Shown here piece by piece: positions 8,797-17,519 of a stretch of 59,714 nucleotides of DNA. The notes beneath the pieces were generated by a model. The model was not told the origin of the DNA. It searched no databases and worked only from the letters and a program-made list of their open reading frames with translations. Source of the stretch: an uncultured Aquimarina sp. (GTDB lineage Bacteria > Bacteroidota > Bacteroidia > Flavobacteriales > Flavobacteriaceae); assembly GCA_938011245.1 (NCBI GenBank), contig CALLUJ010000016.1:1-59714 (forward strand), in the 5' to 3' direction. The position numbers were made by a program, and so were the translations under genes. Position 1 is the stretch's first letter, and every line of letters starts with the position of its first letter.

Positions 8797-8845
8797 ATTA
8801 AGACTAATTAGCTGCGATTCTAATTAAAAACATAAACAATACCTA

Positions 8846-9616
8846 ATGAAAGTAATATCATATAATGTTAACGGCATTCGTGCTGCACTAAAAAAAGGAT
8901 TTATAGAATGGTTAACTGCCGCCAATCCAGATGTATTGTGTCTTCAAGAAATTAAAGCGCAAGAAAATCAATTAGATCTTTCTGTTTTTCACGATTCTGG
9001 TTATAAATACTGTTATTGGTATAGTGCTCAAAAAAAAGGTTATAGTGGAGTAGCTATTTTATCTAAAAGAAAACCTAATCATATTGAATACGGAACAGGC
9101 ATAGAGTATATGGATTTTGAAGGAAGAAATATTCGTGTAGATTTCGACGGAATTTCGATAATGAGTATGTACTTGCCCAGTGGAACTAATAGTGCTAGGT
9201 TAGCACATAAGTTTATGTATATGGACGATATTTTGGAATATCTAACAGTGCTTCGAAATGAAATTCCAAATTTATTAGTATGTGGTGATTATAATATTTG
9301 CCATGAAGCTATTGACATACACGACCCTGTTAGGTTAAAAACGGCTTCTGGTTTTCTTCCCGAAGAGCGTGAATGGCTTAGTAAGTTTATAGCTAGCGGA
9401 TTTGTAGATTCTTATAGAGTATTTAACAACGAACCACACAACTACAGTTGGTGGAGTTATCGAGCTAATGCCAGAAACAACAATAAGGGTTGGCGTATTG
9501 ACTACCATATGGTAACCGAATCTTTACAAGATAAATTAACAAGAGCTACTATTTTACCCGAAGCAAAACATAGCGACCACTGCCCTATTGTTGTAGAATT
9601 AGATACTATCCCGTAA
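8846..9616 (+). CDS. xth: Exodeoxyribonuclease III (AP endonuclease)
   Basis: 256 residues, the usual length for this family. It cuts DNA at abasic sites in base-excision repair and has 3'-5' exonuclease activity. Family motifs are present in order: SYNVNGIRA at the N-terminus, LQEIKAQ carrying the metal-binding Glu, the GDYNICH segment with the catalytic Asp/Asn, and the C-terminal SDHCPIVVEL with the Asp-His pair. The start codon context and length agree with the annotated family start. It is a single gene, converging on cobT. Confidence 0.95.
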   Translation: MKVISYNVNGIRAALKKGFIEWLTAANPDVLCLQEIKAQENQLDLSVFHDSGYKYCYWYSAQKKGYSGVAILSKRKPNHIEYGTGIEYMDFEGRNIRVDFDGISIMSMYLPSGTNSARLAHKFMYMDDILEYLTVLRNEIPNLLVCGDYNICHEAIDIHDPVRLKTASGFLPEEREWLSKFIASGFVDSYRVFNNEPHNYSWWSYRANARNNNKGWRIDYHMVTESLQDKLTRATILPEAKHSDHCPIVVELDTIP

Positions 9617-9697
9617 AGTATCTACACAATAATCAATAAAAAAAATTCTTTAACTAATCAATATTCAAATTCAATAGGTAATTCATCCTATTTCCTT

Positions 9698-10678
9698 TTA
9701 GGCTTTTTTATTCAACCACTCCGCTGCTCCTTTTATAATTGGATATGCCATCAAAACTCCTAACCCATTTTCGTTATAAGTAGCTAACTGGAGTATGGTT
9801 TGTTTCTCGAAATAATCAATAATTATTTGTTGTCCTTTTTCTCCAGACTGATTACAAAAAATACAATAATCCAAAACATGTTCGTTAAACTGATATGCGT
9901 ATAATAGTGCCGCAGCACTTACAAAACCGTCTATTAAAATAATCATTCTTAAAGATGCAGCTTTTAAAAAGGCTCCTGCCATTACTGCCATTTCTAAACT
10001 ACCAAAAGAGGTCATAACTTCTACAAGAGTCATAGGGGAACGCTTTTTTTGAACCTTGCAAAGCAGTTCCATTCTAATTTCAGAATAATGTGTATTTGAA
10101 TTCTTTTCAAAAGAAATACATTGTTCTATCGGAATATTAGCAAGGTTGGAAGTTAATAATGCTGCTGGCAATTTATTGTCTTTACCTGTACATCCAAAAC
10201 CTATTATATTAGATGCTTCTTCTTTTTTTTCATGAACTAAAGTTTCGCCTATTATTATACATTTTTCATAATCTAAAACTTCCATTGTCGTATTTATAGT
10301 AGGTTTTTCTACACGTCTTTCTATTTTAAATTCTCTATTAAGTTTATTACACTGACAATCTTCTACTAAACCTATGTCGTAATACGTAATATTTACTTCT
10401 TTATTTGAATTATACGCTTCTAACAAAGAAGTATCTTTAAATAAATTTTGTAATGCTTTACAAGATTCTGTATTTAAGGTTTCTAAAATACTTGAATCGG
10501 ATGCTAATATTAATAAAGATGGATTTGTAATTATAGGTGCTATTTTTTGTTGAATAGCAGCAATTTTAAAAGCTAAATCTTTAATTACCCCTACTTCCAA
10601 AGTTTCTATTGGGTTTTTAATAGAGTCTACCTCTATAGGCTTTATTTCGTGAAAATCTACTGGAAAAATCTCATCCAT
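9698..10678 (-). CDS. cobT: Nicotinate-nucleotide:dimethylbenzimidazole phosphoribosyltransferase
   Basis: 326 residues, slightly short of the usual 345-360. CobT makes alpha-ribazole phosphate for the lower ligand of cobalamin. The C-terminal half fits well: SFGSLEMAVMAGAFLKAA and MIILIDGFVSAAAL match the family core. The segment NENGLGVLMAYPII corresponds to the GEGTGA region, and E303 would be the catalytic Glu. The common HQS motif is NQS here, and the N-terminal half diverges strongly. The gene is alone, away from other cobalamin genes, and divergent from the cyanate operon, so a salvage role is more likely than full synthesis. No cobalamin riboswitch is visible upstream. Confidence 0.85.
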   Translation of the reverse strand: MDEIFPVDFHEIKPIEVDSIKNPIETLEVGVIKDLAFKIAAIQQKIAPIITNPSLLILASDSSILETLNTESCKALQNLFKDTSLLEAYNSNKEVNITYYDIGLVEDCQCNKLNREFKIERRVEKPTINTTMEVLDYEKCIIIGETLVHEKKEEASNIIGFGCTGKDNKLPAALLTSNLANIPIEQCISFEKNSNTHYSEIRMELLCKVQKKRSPMTLVEVMTSFGSLEMAVMAGAFLKAASLRMIILIDGFVSAAALLYAYQFNEHVLDYCIFCNQSGEKGQQIIIDYFEKQTILQLATYNENGLGVLMAYPIIKGAAEWLNKKA

Positions 10679-10952
10679 AACTAAGTATTAACAATATTAA
10701 ATTTTCCTGTTCCTACACTAAAAAAATTCTAAAAATAAGATATCACATCTAAGATTACCATAAATATTTATTTATCAAATACTTACAACAGGTTTATGCG
10801 CGTTTATAAAAATCTCATTTTTATTAAATTTTTTATTCAAAAATACCCATTTACATAAATTAAAATCAACAAAAATACAAAAATGATGAAAAAAGTTTAA
10901 AAAGTACCGCAGAATGTATTTTTTGTACTCTAATTACTTAAGTATTGATACG

Positions 10953-10960
10953 TAATTTTG
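10953..10960 (+). promoter_or_regulatory. Candidate -7 box of the cyanate operon
   Basis: TAATTTTG fits TAnnTTTG and lies 14-23 bases before the two possible start codons of the permease gene, giving a very short leader. The upstream TTG at 10923-10925 is 27 bases away, too far for the normal spacer. This may indicate activator dependence. A short dyad AGTAC...GTACT lies just upstream at about 10900-10928. Confidence 0.4.
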
Positions 10961-10974
10961 AGATACACTAAAAA

Positions 10975-11811
10975 ATGAGGATTATGACAGAGAAAAGAAA
11001 AGCTATACTATTATCCATTAGCCTACTTATAGGCTTTATAATTATTGGTGAATTAGTTACTGGTAATGGCAAAAGAGGCGGTGAAAATTTAACAGAGTAT
11101 CAACAGTTAATGGGAATGGGAGAACCACAAGCCCATGTGCCTGGTCCACTAGAAGTTTTTAAATTAGGATTCAAAGAATTAAGTCATCCATTTTATGATA
11201 ATGGTCCAAATGACAAAGGTATTGGCACTCAGCTTTTTTATTCTATAGCTAGGGTTTTAGCTGGGTTTTCACTGGCAGTACTATTTGCATTACCAATTGG
11301 TTTTTTAATAGGAATGTCTCCATTATTTTATAAAGCACTCCAACCTTATATACAAATATTAAAACCTGTATCTCCTTTAGCATGGATGCCATTAGCATTA
11401 TTTATAATAAAAGATTCCATTATGTCATCTGTATTTGTAATATTCATATGTTCTATATGGCCAATGCTTATTAATACTGCTTTTGGAGTAATGTCTGTAA
11501 AAAAAGACTGGCTTAATGTTGGCAAAACTTTAGAAATGGGAAACTTCAAAACTGCTTTTAAAGTAATTCTACCCGCTGCTCTACCTACCATATTTACAGG
11601 AATGCGTATTTCTATGGGGATTTCTTGGTTAGTTATTGTAGCTGCAGAAATGCTGGTAGGTGGAACTGGTATTGGATATTATGTATGGAACGAATGGAAC
11701 AATTTAGATCTTTCTAGTGTGGTTTTTTCCATACTGATGATTGGCATAGTAGGAATGTTTTTGGATACTATTATTGCTTATTTCTCAACATTTTTTGTGT
11801 ATCAAGAATAA
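10975..11811 (+). CDS. cynB: Cyanate (nitrate/bicarbonate-type) ABC transporter permease
   Basis: 278 residues of the NrtB/CmpB/SsuC-like permease family. There is a signal-anchor helix at about 8-30, then five or more membrane segments between 85 and 270. The EAA-type cytoplasmic loop lies around 180-200 (GKTLEMGNFKTAFKVILPAALPTIFTGMR). The ATG at 10975 is used, but the ATG at 10984 (MTEKRKA) is equally good. It is the first gene of the operon with the ATPase, cyanase and binding protein. The presence of cyanase makes cyanate the most probable substrate; nitrate or nitrite cannot be excluded from sequence alone. Confidence 0.85.
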   Translation: MRIMTEKRKAILLSISLLIGFIIIGELVTGNGKRGGENLTEYQQLMGMGEPQAHVPGPLEVFKLGFKELSHPFYDNGPNDKGIGTQLFYSIARVLAGFSLAVLFALPIGFLIGMSPLFYKALQPYIQILKPVSPLAWMPLALFIIKDSIMSSVFVIFICSIWPMLINTAFGVMSVKKDWLNVGKTLEMGNFKTAFKVILPAALPTIFTGMRISMGISWLVIVAAEMLVGGTGIGYYVWNEWNNLDLSSVVFSILMIGIVGMFLDTIIAYFSTFFVYQE

Positions 11812-11847
11812 CTCGATTAATTAGACTAAAACTCAAAAAAACCATCT

Positions 11848-12735
11848 ATGAAACAGTTTCTTAAAGTAAAAGATTTAGTTAAAAAATTCCCTATTAATAA
11901 TGGAAAAGAAGAGCTTACCGTATTTAAAAACATAAACTTTACCATAAATAAAGGAGAATTTGTAAGCATTATAGGACACTCTGGTTGTGGTAAATCTACA
12001 GTATTAAACAATTTAGCAGGGTTAGATATGCCAACCGAAGGAAAAATTTCTATGCTAGATAAGCCTATTACCGGTCCTAGTTTAGATAGAGGTGTTATTT
12101 TTCAAAACCACAGCTTACTACCTTGGCTTAGTGCTTTTAAAAATATTACCATGGCTATCCATTGCAAATTTAAAGATATGCCTAAAGAAAAAGCCGAAGA
12201 AAGGGCTATTCGCTTTTTGGAAATGGTAGGGCTTAAAGATGCTATGAATAAAAAGCCGTCGGAGCTATCGGGGGGAATGAAACAACGTGTAGGTATTGCT
12301 AGGGCTTTTTCCATTGCTCCTTCCCTTTTATTGATGGACGAACCTTTTGGCGCTTTAGATGCATTAACAAGAGGAAAATTACAGGATCAGTTGGTTGAAA
12401 TTTGTGACAAAACCCAACAAACCACTTTTATGATTACTCACGATATTGACGAAGCTATTTTATTATCCGACAAAATTCTTTTAATGTCTAATGGCCCTGA
12501 AGCACGTGTTGCAAAAGAAATTATCGTAGATATTCCTAAACCTAGAAGCAGAGCTAGCATTATAAAGCATCCTGCTTATTACGAAGTTAGGAATTACTTA
12601 GTAGACTTTTTAGTGGAAGGTTCTGAAACAGTTAGACAAAAATTATTAGACGGTAATCTTAATGATGAGAGTTTTCCTATTCAGGTGAATCCCTACCAAG
12701 AAAAGATAAATTCAAAAAAGTTACAAACAGCATAA
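11848..12735 (+). CDS. cynD: Cyanate ABC transporter ATP-binding protein
   Basis: 295 residues, NrtD/CmpD-type ATPase. Walker A GHSGCGKST is at about 43-51, the Q-loop is in FQNHSLLPWL, the signature LSGGMKQRVGIARA follows, and Walker B LLLMDEPFGALDA comes before the switch His in TFMITHD. The C-terminal 40 residues extend past the ATPase fold, as in other nitrate/taurine-type ATPases. It lies 36 bases after the permease and 23 bases before cyanase, consistent with one transcript. Confidence 0.88.
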   Translation: MKQFLKVKDLVKKFPINNGKEELTVFKNINFTINKGEFVSIIGHSGCGKSTVLNNLAGLDMPTEGKISMLDKPITGPSLDRGVIFQNHSLLPWLSAFKNITMAIHCKFKDMPKEKAEERAIRFLEMVGLKDAMNKKPSELSGGMKQRVGIARAFSIAPSLLLMDEPFGALDALTRGKLQDQLVEICDKTQQTTFMITHDIDEAILLSDKILLMSNGPEARVAKEIIVDIPKPRSRASIIKHPAYYEVRNYLVDFLVEGSETVRQKLLDGNLNDESFPIQVNPYQEKINSKKLQTA

Positions 12736-12758
12736 ACAACCCTTAAAACAATAATGTT

Positions 12759-13202
12759 ATGATGAAAAAAGAAGCTATGACAGATGCTATTATGGTAGCA
12801 AAAACAAGTAAAAAAACAACTTGGGAGGCTCTAGGGAAAACAACTCAATTAGATCCTATTTGTATTGCCGCAGCCTGTTTAGGAAGTGCTTCATTGTTGG
12901 AAGATGAAGCAGATGCTTTAATTACTGCCTTAGATCTTGGGCAAGATGTTAAAGAAGCTTTAATGAGATACCCTACTAAAGGCGTAGGACAGGTGGTACC
13001 TAGCGATCCTCTAATTTATCGTTTTTATGAAATTGCTTATGTGTATGGTCCAAGTGCCAAAGAAGTTATCCATGAAATGTTTGGAGATGGAATTATGAGT
13101 GCTATTGATTATACCATGAAAGTTAACAAAGTAGAAGATCCTAAAGGAGATCGCGTACAAGTAGTTATGGAAGGTAAGTTTTTACCTTATAAAAAATGGT
13201 AA
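12759..13202 (+). CDS. cynS: Cyanate hydratase (cyanase)
   Basis: 147 residues, close to the 156 of the E. coli enzyme. Cyanase converts cyanate and bicarbonate to ammonia and carbon dioxide (via carbamate), giving detoxification and nitrogen supply. All three catalytic residues are identifiable: Arg88 and Glu91 in YRFYE, and Ser114 in GDGIMSAIDY, followed by the conserved tail GKFLPYKKW. The N-terminal helical domain is present. Two ATGs occur in tandem at 12759 and 12762. Its place inside the ABC transporter operon identifies the transport substrate. Confidence 0.95.
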   Translation: MMKKEAMTDAIMVAKTSKKTTWEALGKTTQLDPICIAAACLGSASLLEDEADALITALDLGQDVKEALMRYPTKGVGQVVPSDPLIYRFYEIAYVYGPSAKEVIHEMFGDGIMSAIDYTMKVNKVEDPKGDRVQVVMEGKFLPYKKW

Positions 13203-13230
13203 TCTTTAACCTTCTTTATATAATGAAACC

Positions 13231-13266
13231 AATGGTTACTTCTTTCACAATTTTAATGTGACCATT
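13231..13266 (+). other. Hairpin between cynS and cynA
   Basis: AATGGTTAC (13231-13239) pairs with GTGACCATT (13258-13266), with one G-U pair, in the 107-base gap between cyanase and the binding-protein gene. There is no T-run after it. It could be an RNA processing or stability element that adjusts the amount of binding protein. Confidence 0.4.
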
Positions 13267-13309
13267 TTGTGGGAGTTTCAACTAATTATTAATCTTTAAA
13301 AAATTTCTT

Positions 13310-14725
13310 ATGTCTGTAAAAAGTTTAGATAATCCCTACAGCGAAAAATCAAACCTAGCGCATGGTGCTGGCTGTAATTGTAATAGCTGTAATAGTAATA
13401 CAGTACAAACCAGTTCACTTCCACAAAACGAAGAACAAATAGTAAATAGAGTAGTAGAAACTTCAATAATCAAAGCCTTGTTTGGTGGTAATGATGTAAA
13501 AAGGCGTCAATTTATTAAAACCGTTGGGGAAAGTACTTTTAAGGCTGCATTACTTTCTGTTTTGCCAATGGGCTTATTACAATCTTGTGCTAACGATACT
13601 AAGAAAAAAACAGAAAATGGAGGCGCTACAGCAAAAACAACCTCTAAATTAGAAAAAACAACGCTTAATATTGGCTTTGTACCCATTACTTGTGCTACTC
13701 CTATTATTATGTCGAAACCAATGGGTTTTTATGAAAAATATGGTTTAAATGTAGACGTTATTAAAACTGCAGGATGGGCTGTTGCCAGAGACAAAAGTTT
13801 AAATAAAGAATACGATGCTTCGCATATGCTAACTCCTATGCCTTTAGCCATGACTATGGGTGCAGGCTCTGTAGCTTCTCCCTATGTAATGCCTGCAGTA
13901 GAAAATATTAATGGACAAGCTATTTGTTTACATCTTAAACACAAAGACAAACGCGATCCTAAACAATGGAAAGGTTTTAAATTTGGAGTACCTTTTGAAT
14001 ATTCTATGCATAACTTTTTATTACGGTATTATGTTGCAGAGTTTGGACTAGATCCAGATAAAGATATCCAAATTAGAGTTGTACCGCCACCAGAAATGGT
14101 TGCTAATTTAAAAGCTGGGAATTTAGATGGTTATTTATCTCCAGACCCTTTTAACCAAAGAGCTGTATATGAAAATGTTGGCTTTTTACATATGTTAACT
14201 AAAGATATATGGAAAGGTCACCCTTGCTGTGCTTTTGCTTGTAGTGATGAGTTTGTAAAAACTAAGCCAAACACATATTCTGCTTTATTTAGTGCCATAA
14301 TTGACGCCACACATTATTCTTCTAAATTAGAAAACAGACAAGCTATTTCCGAAGCTATTGCTCCAAAAAATTATCTTAACCAACCAGCTTCTGTAATTGC
14401 TCAAGTATTAACTGGTAAGTACGCCGATGGACTTGGAAATATTATTAACGAACCAGATCGTATTGACTTTGACCCGTTCCCTTGGCATTCTATGGGAGTT
14501 TGGATTTTAACACAAATGAAGCGATGGGGCTATGTGAAGCACGATATAGATTATAAAAAAATTGCCGAACAGGTTTACTTAGCTACAGACTGCGCTTCTA
14601 AAATGAAAGAACAAGGTTATGAAGCTCCAAATATTACTTATAAGAAACATTATATTATGAATAAAGAATTTGACCCTAGCAAACCAGATGAGTATGTAAA
14701 CAGCTTTGCTATTAAGGCAATCTAA
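13310..14725 (+). CDS. cynA: Cyanate ABC transporter substrate-binding lipoprotein with Tat-type signal
   Basis: 471 residues of the NrtA/CmpA/CynA family. The N-terminal extension has a Cys cluster (C22, C24, C27 in CNCNSC), which is also found in other NrtA-type proteins. It is followed by a twin-arginine motif RRQFIK at 65-70, a hydrophobic stretch, and a lipobox LLQSC with Cys93. The body from about 110 has the expected LNIGFVPITCATPIIMS and the family core around GYLSPDPFNQRA and HPCCAFACSDEF. It should be exported folded and anchored as a lipoprotein, delivering anion to the permease. It is last in the operon, with a terminator 25 bases downstream. Confidence 0.88.
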   Translation: MSVKSLDNPYSEKSNLAHGAGCNCNSCNSNTVQTSSLPQNEEQIVNRVVETSIIKALFGGNDVKRRQFIKTVGESTFKAALLSVLPMGLLQSCANDTKKKTENGGATAKTTSKLEKTTLNIGFVPITCATPIIMSKPMGFYEKYGLNVDVIKTAGWAVARDKSLNKEYDASHMLTPMPLAMTMGAGSVASPYVMPAVENINGQAICLHLKHKDKRDPKQWKGFKFGVPFEYSMHNFLLRYYVAEFGLDPDKDIQIRVVPPPEMVANLKAGNLDGYLSPDPFNQRAVYENVGFLHMLTKDIWKGHPCCAFACSDEFVKTKPNTYSALFSAIIDATHYSSKLENRQAISEAIAPKNYLNQPASVIAQVLTGKYADGLGNIINEPDRIDFDPFPWHSMGVWILTQMKRWGYVKHDIDYKKIAEQVYLATDCASKMKEQGYEAPNITYKKHYIMNKEFDPSKPDEYVNSFAIKAI

Positions 14726-14749
14726 AGAACACACGCTAAAACTAGTACT

Positions 14750-14787
14750 AAAAAGCCTACATTTCATATAGAAATTGGGCTTTTTTT
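14750..14787 (+). terminator. Terminator of the cyanate operon
   Basis: Stem AAAAAGCC (14750-14757) with GGCTTTTT, plus inner pairing ATTTC with GAAAT, followed by a run of seven T ending at 14787. It lies 25 bases after the cynA stop codon. Confidence 0.75.
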
Positions 14788-14863
14788 CTAATAGATTATT
14801 TACTAAACCTAAAAATTACAGATTAGAACTTCGTTATAGAATTATAATATGCAATTTAGACAA

Positions 14864-15793
14864 CTAACTCATAGCTTTAATATTACTTTCAAAAGTAAAA
14901 TAGGAATACGAGTTTCTAAATTGGTCTGGGGTTTGTTTACAATGTTTTTTAAAAATTCTGCTGAAATAAGAATTATCGCTAAAATTTAATGACTCGGAAA
15001 TTGCAGTAATAGACATATCTGTATGAATTATAAGTCGTTTAGCTTCTAAAATTATACGTTCTGTAATCATTTCCAACGGCTTTTTATCAATCATTTTTTT
15101 ACATAAATAATTAAGCTGCTTTAAGGATAGGTTTAACTGCTCTGCATAAAAAGATACTGTTTCATGAGACGTGTAATTATTTTCAATAAGCTCTTCAAAC
15201 TTATTAAGCTGCATTAACTCGTAATTATGAACCGATTTTAAGGTGTTTTTTTGGCTATACACTCGCATCAAAGTTATAAACATCTCACTAAGGTACATCC
15301 TAATCATTTCATGATAATTAAGATCGTGATGAGAATATTCCAAGCTAATTTTTTGAAATGTGTGATTAATCTGCGATTCTTGCTCTGCATTTAATTGGAT
15401 ATACGGTTGTCCAAACGTAGCTTTAAAAAACGGTAAATTAGAAAGTCTTTCTGTATTAAAATCCAATAAGAAATATTCCTTTGTAAAAAACAACACATAA
15501 CCGTCCGTGTTTTTTGAAAGTTCCCATTTATGAATCTGACCTGGTAACACAATAAACATAGCGCCAGGTTTAATTTTATACTTTTGACTATCTATAAAAT
15601 GGTTCCCTCCTCCTTTTGTAATTAGCAATATTAAATAAAAATCGTGCCCATGCGCTTCCTCTAAAAAGCAATTTTCTTTTAGATGGTCCTTAAATTTCCG
15701 AACATAAAAGTTATTTTGAAAATTAGATATACAATTATTGTAGTCTTTAAAATTCGAAATATTGAATACCGGAAGAGAGTAAGAATTTTTCAT
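14864..15793 (-). CDS. AraC-family transcriptional regulator
   Basis: 309 residues. The N-terminal cupin-like sensor half (about 40-190) contains HGHDFYLILLITKGGG and PGAMFIVLPGQIHKW. The C-terminal double helix-turn-helix (about 205-295) contains LNLSLKQLNYLCKK and the conserved ISESLNFSDNSYFSRIFKKHCKQTPDQFR. It converges on the cyanate operon, from which it is separated by the terminator. Control of that operon is plausible but only inferred from position. Confidence 0.88.
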   Translation of the reverse strand: MKNSYSLPVFNISNFKDYNNCISNFQNNFYVRKFKDHLKENCFLEEAHGHDFYLILLITKGGGNHFIDSQKYKIKPGAMFIVLPGQIHKWELSKNTDGYVLFFTKEYFLLDFNTERLSNLPFFKATFGQPYIQLNAEQESQINHTFQKISLEYSHHDLNYHEMIRMYLSEMFITLMRVYSQKNTLKSVHNYELMQLNKFEELIENNYTSHETVSFYAEQLNLSLKQLNYLCKKMIDKKPLEMITERIILEAKRLIIHTDMSITAISESLNFSDNSYFSRIFKKHCKQTPDQFRNSYSYFTFESNIKAMS

Positions 15794-16111
15794 CTAAACA
15801 GATTTTCTTGAGCTACTTATAAGCTTTAACTAACCCTTCCTAAGTTAACAAAAATAGATAGGTTTTTATACTGCTGATTTGGTAAAACTTACCCCTGTTT
15901 TTTAATAATTCAATGACTTGAAAAAAATAACACACTAATTAACAACACCTTAAAAAAATACCCTATAAACTAAAAGAAATGCTTCAACGCTAATTCTCAT
16001 GAATTTTATATAAAAAGAATACAGTTCGCACAATACTATTAGAAGTAAATTGTAACCATAATAGGTTTTTAGTGTCTAATTCGAAAATAGTATCATCTAA
16101 TAAATAGTCTA
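15794..16111. other. Intergenic gap with no gene seen
   Basis: 318 AT-rich bases lie between the AraC gene and the end of mpl. I find no coding frame, RNA gene or strong hairpin. It must hold the AraC promoter, but no convincing TAnnTTTG box stands out. Confidence 0.5.
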
Positions 16112-17464
16112 TCAAAATAAAGCTTTCACCTCATCAAAATCTAACCCTCCATAATTTCCACTACTCATTAACAACAGTATCTGATCTTTCATTTTTTGAC
16201 TCAATAAAAAATTCTTAAACTCTGTAGGATTTGTAAATAATTTCAAATCTGTTTTTCCAAATGCGCTTTTAATTTCCTCCACACTAATCGGCGCCATTTT
16301 TTTTATAGCTAATGCCTCTGGCGAATAAAAAACAATTGCCGTATCGGCGGCATCTAAAGCTCCTTTATACTGAGTAATAAATTCTGAATTTAAACTACTA
16401 TACGTGTGCAATTCTAAACATGCTAATAAATGTCTGTTTGGAAACTGATTTTTAACGGCTTTTGTGGTAGCGGTAACTTTAGAGGGGCTATGGGCAAAAT
16501 CTTTATACGCAATAGCTGTTGGTGTTTCTGCTATTTTTTCTAAACGTTTAGAGGCTCCTTTAAAACTCGAAATAGCTTCATAAAACTCATCCTCGTCTAT
16601 TCCCATATTTTGGCACACCCATTTAGCACCTGCTAAATTATTTAAATTATGCGCTCCAAAAATTTCTAATGGCAAAGCTCCTTCATTAGTTTCTATTAAA
16701 GTCTCGCCATCCTCTACCGAATACTCTGGAGTACAATACGGTATTTTTCTAATGGTATTTGTAGTGGCTTCTGCTAATTGTTTTACTACAGGATCTTCTT
16801 CATTATAAATTAAAATTCCTCCTGGTGTAATTTGACTAATAAACAATTCAAATTGTTTTACGTAATCTTTAAAAGTAGTAAATACATTAATATGATCCCA
16901 AGCGATACCACTTAACAAAGCTATATTGGGTTGGTATAAATGAAATTTTGGTCTACGGTCTATAGGAGAAGATAAATATTCATCTCCTTCTAATACCATA
17001 AAATCATTTTCTTCTGTAAGATGCACCATGGTTTCAAAACCTTCCAATTGTGCTCCTACCATGTAATCTACTTCTTTACTATAATAATGCAACACATGTA
17101 AAATCATAGAAGTTATTGTAGTTTTCCCATGAGAACCTCCAATAACTACTCGCGACTTTAATTTGGATTGCTCATACAAATATTCCGGATACGAAAAAAT
17201 TTGTATCCCCTTTTGTTGTGCTTCTAATAACTCGGGATTATCTGCTTTTGCGTGCATTCCTAAAATTACGGCATCTATATTAGATGTAATATTCTCTGCA
17301 TTCCAACCTATACTTTTAGGCAACAGGTTGTATTTGGCTAATCTGGATTTTGAAGGTTCAAAAATGGCATCGTCACTTCCCGTAACTTCTGCCCCTTTTT
17401 GATGTAGTGCTATGGCTAAATTGTGCATAGCACTCCCTCCTATGGCAATAAAATGTACACGCAT
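16112..17464 (-). CDS. mpl: Murein peptide ligase
   Basis: 450 residues, a MurC-like ligase that attaches recycled L-Ala-gamma-D-Glu-meso-Dap tripeptide to UDP-MurNAc in peptidoglycan recycling. It has the N-terminal Rossmann motif FIAIGGSAMHNLA, the ATP loop GGSHGKTT, the central VLEGDEYLSS and AWDHINVF metal/substrate motifs, and the C-terminal DFAHSPSK. Start at MRVHFIAIGG matches the family. The Mpl rather than MurC call rests on GGSAMHNLAIAL and GDEYLSSPIDRRPKF, which are Mpl-type. Confidence 0.9.
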   Translation of the reverse strand: MRVHFIAIGGSAMHNLAIALHQKGAEVTGSDDAIFEPSKSRLAKYNLLPKSIGWNAENITSNIDAVILGMHAKADNPELLEAQQKGIQIFSYPEYLYEQSKLKSRVVIGGSHGKTTITSMILHVLHYYSKEVDYMVGAQLEGFETMVHLTEENDFMVLEGDEYLSSPIDRRPKFHLYQPNIALLSGIAWDHINVFTTFKDYVKQFELFISQITPGGILIYNEEDPVVKQLAEATTNTIRKIPYCTPEYSVEDGETLIETNEGALPLEIFGAHNLNNLAGAKWVCQNMGIDEDEFYEAISSFKGASKRLEKIAETPTAIAYKDFAHSPSKVTATTKAVKNQFPNRHLLACLELHTYSSLNSEFITQYKGALDAADTAIVFYSPEALAIKKMAPISVEEIKSAFGKTDLKLFTNPTEFKNFLLSQKMKDQILLLMSSGNYGGLDFDEVKALF

Positions 17465-17519
17465 GTATTTTAATTTTTCACTAAAATACTAATAAGTTGG
17501 AATACTTTATATTCTTAAT

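Larger units (their letters stand above)
8398..8845. other. Long divergent intergenic region
   Basis: These 448 bases separate the small secreted protein gene (minus) from xth (plus). No coding frame is convincing. The stretch holds a perfect palindrome at 8567-8583, a second foldable segment at about 8592-8635 (GGGAAT pairing with ATTCCC around AAAAGCAGCCTTTT), and a promoter-like box for xth at 8789-8796. It may hold a short RNA or a regulator site; neither is established. Confidence 0.5.

Noticed and set aside
10679..10974. Cobalamin riboswitch upstream of cobT
   Set aside because: No B12-box-like sequence (GCCACTG) is present; the region is too AT-rich and short of stems.
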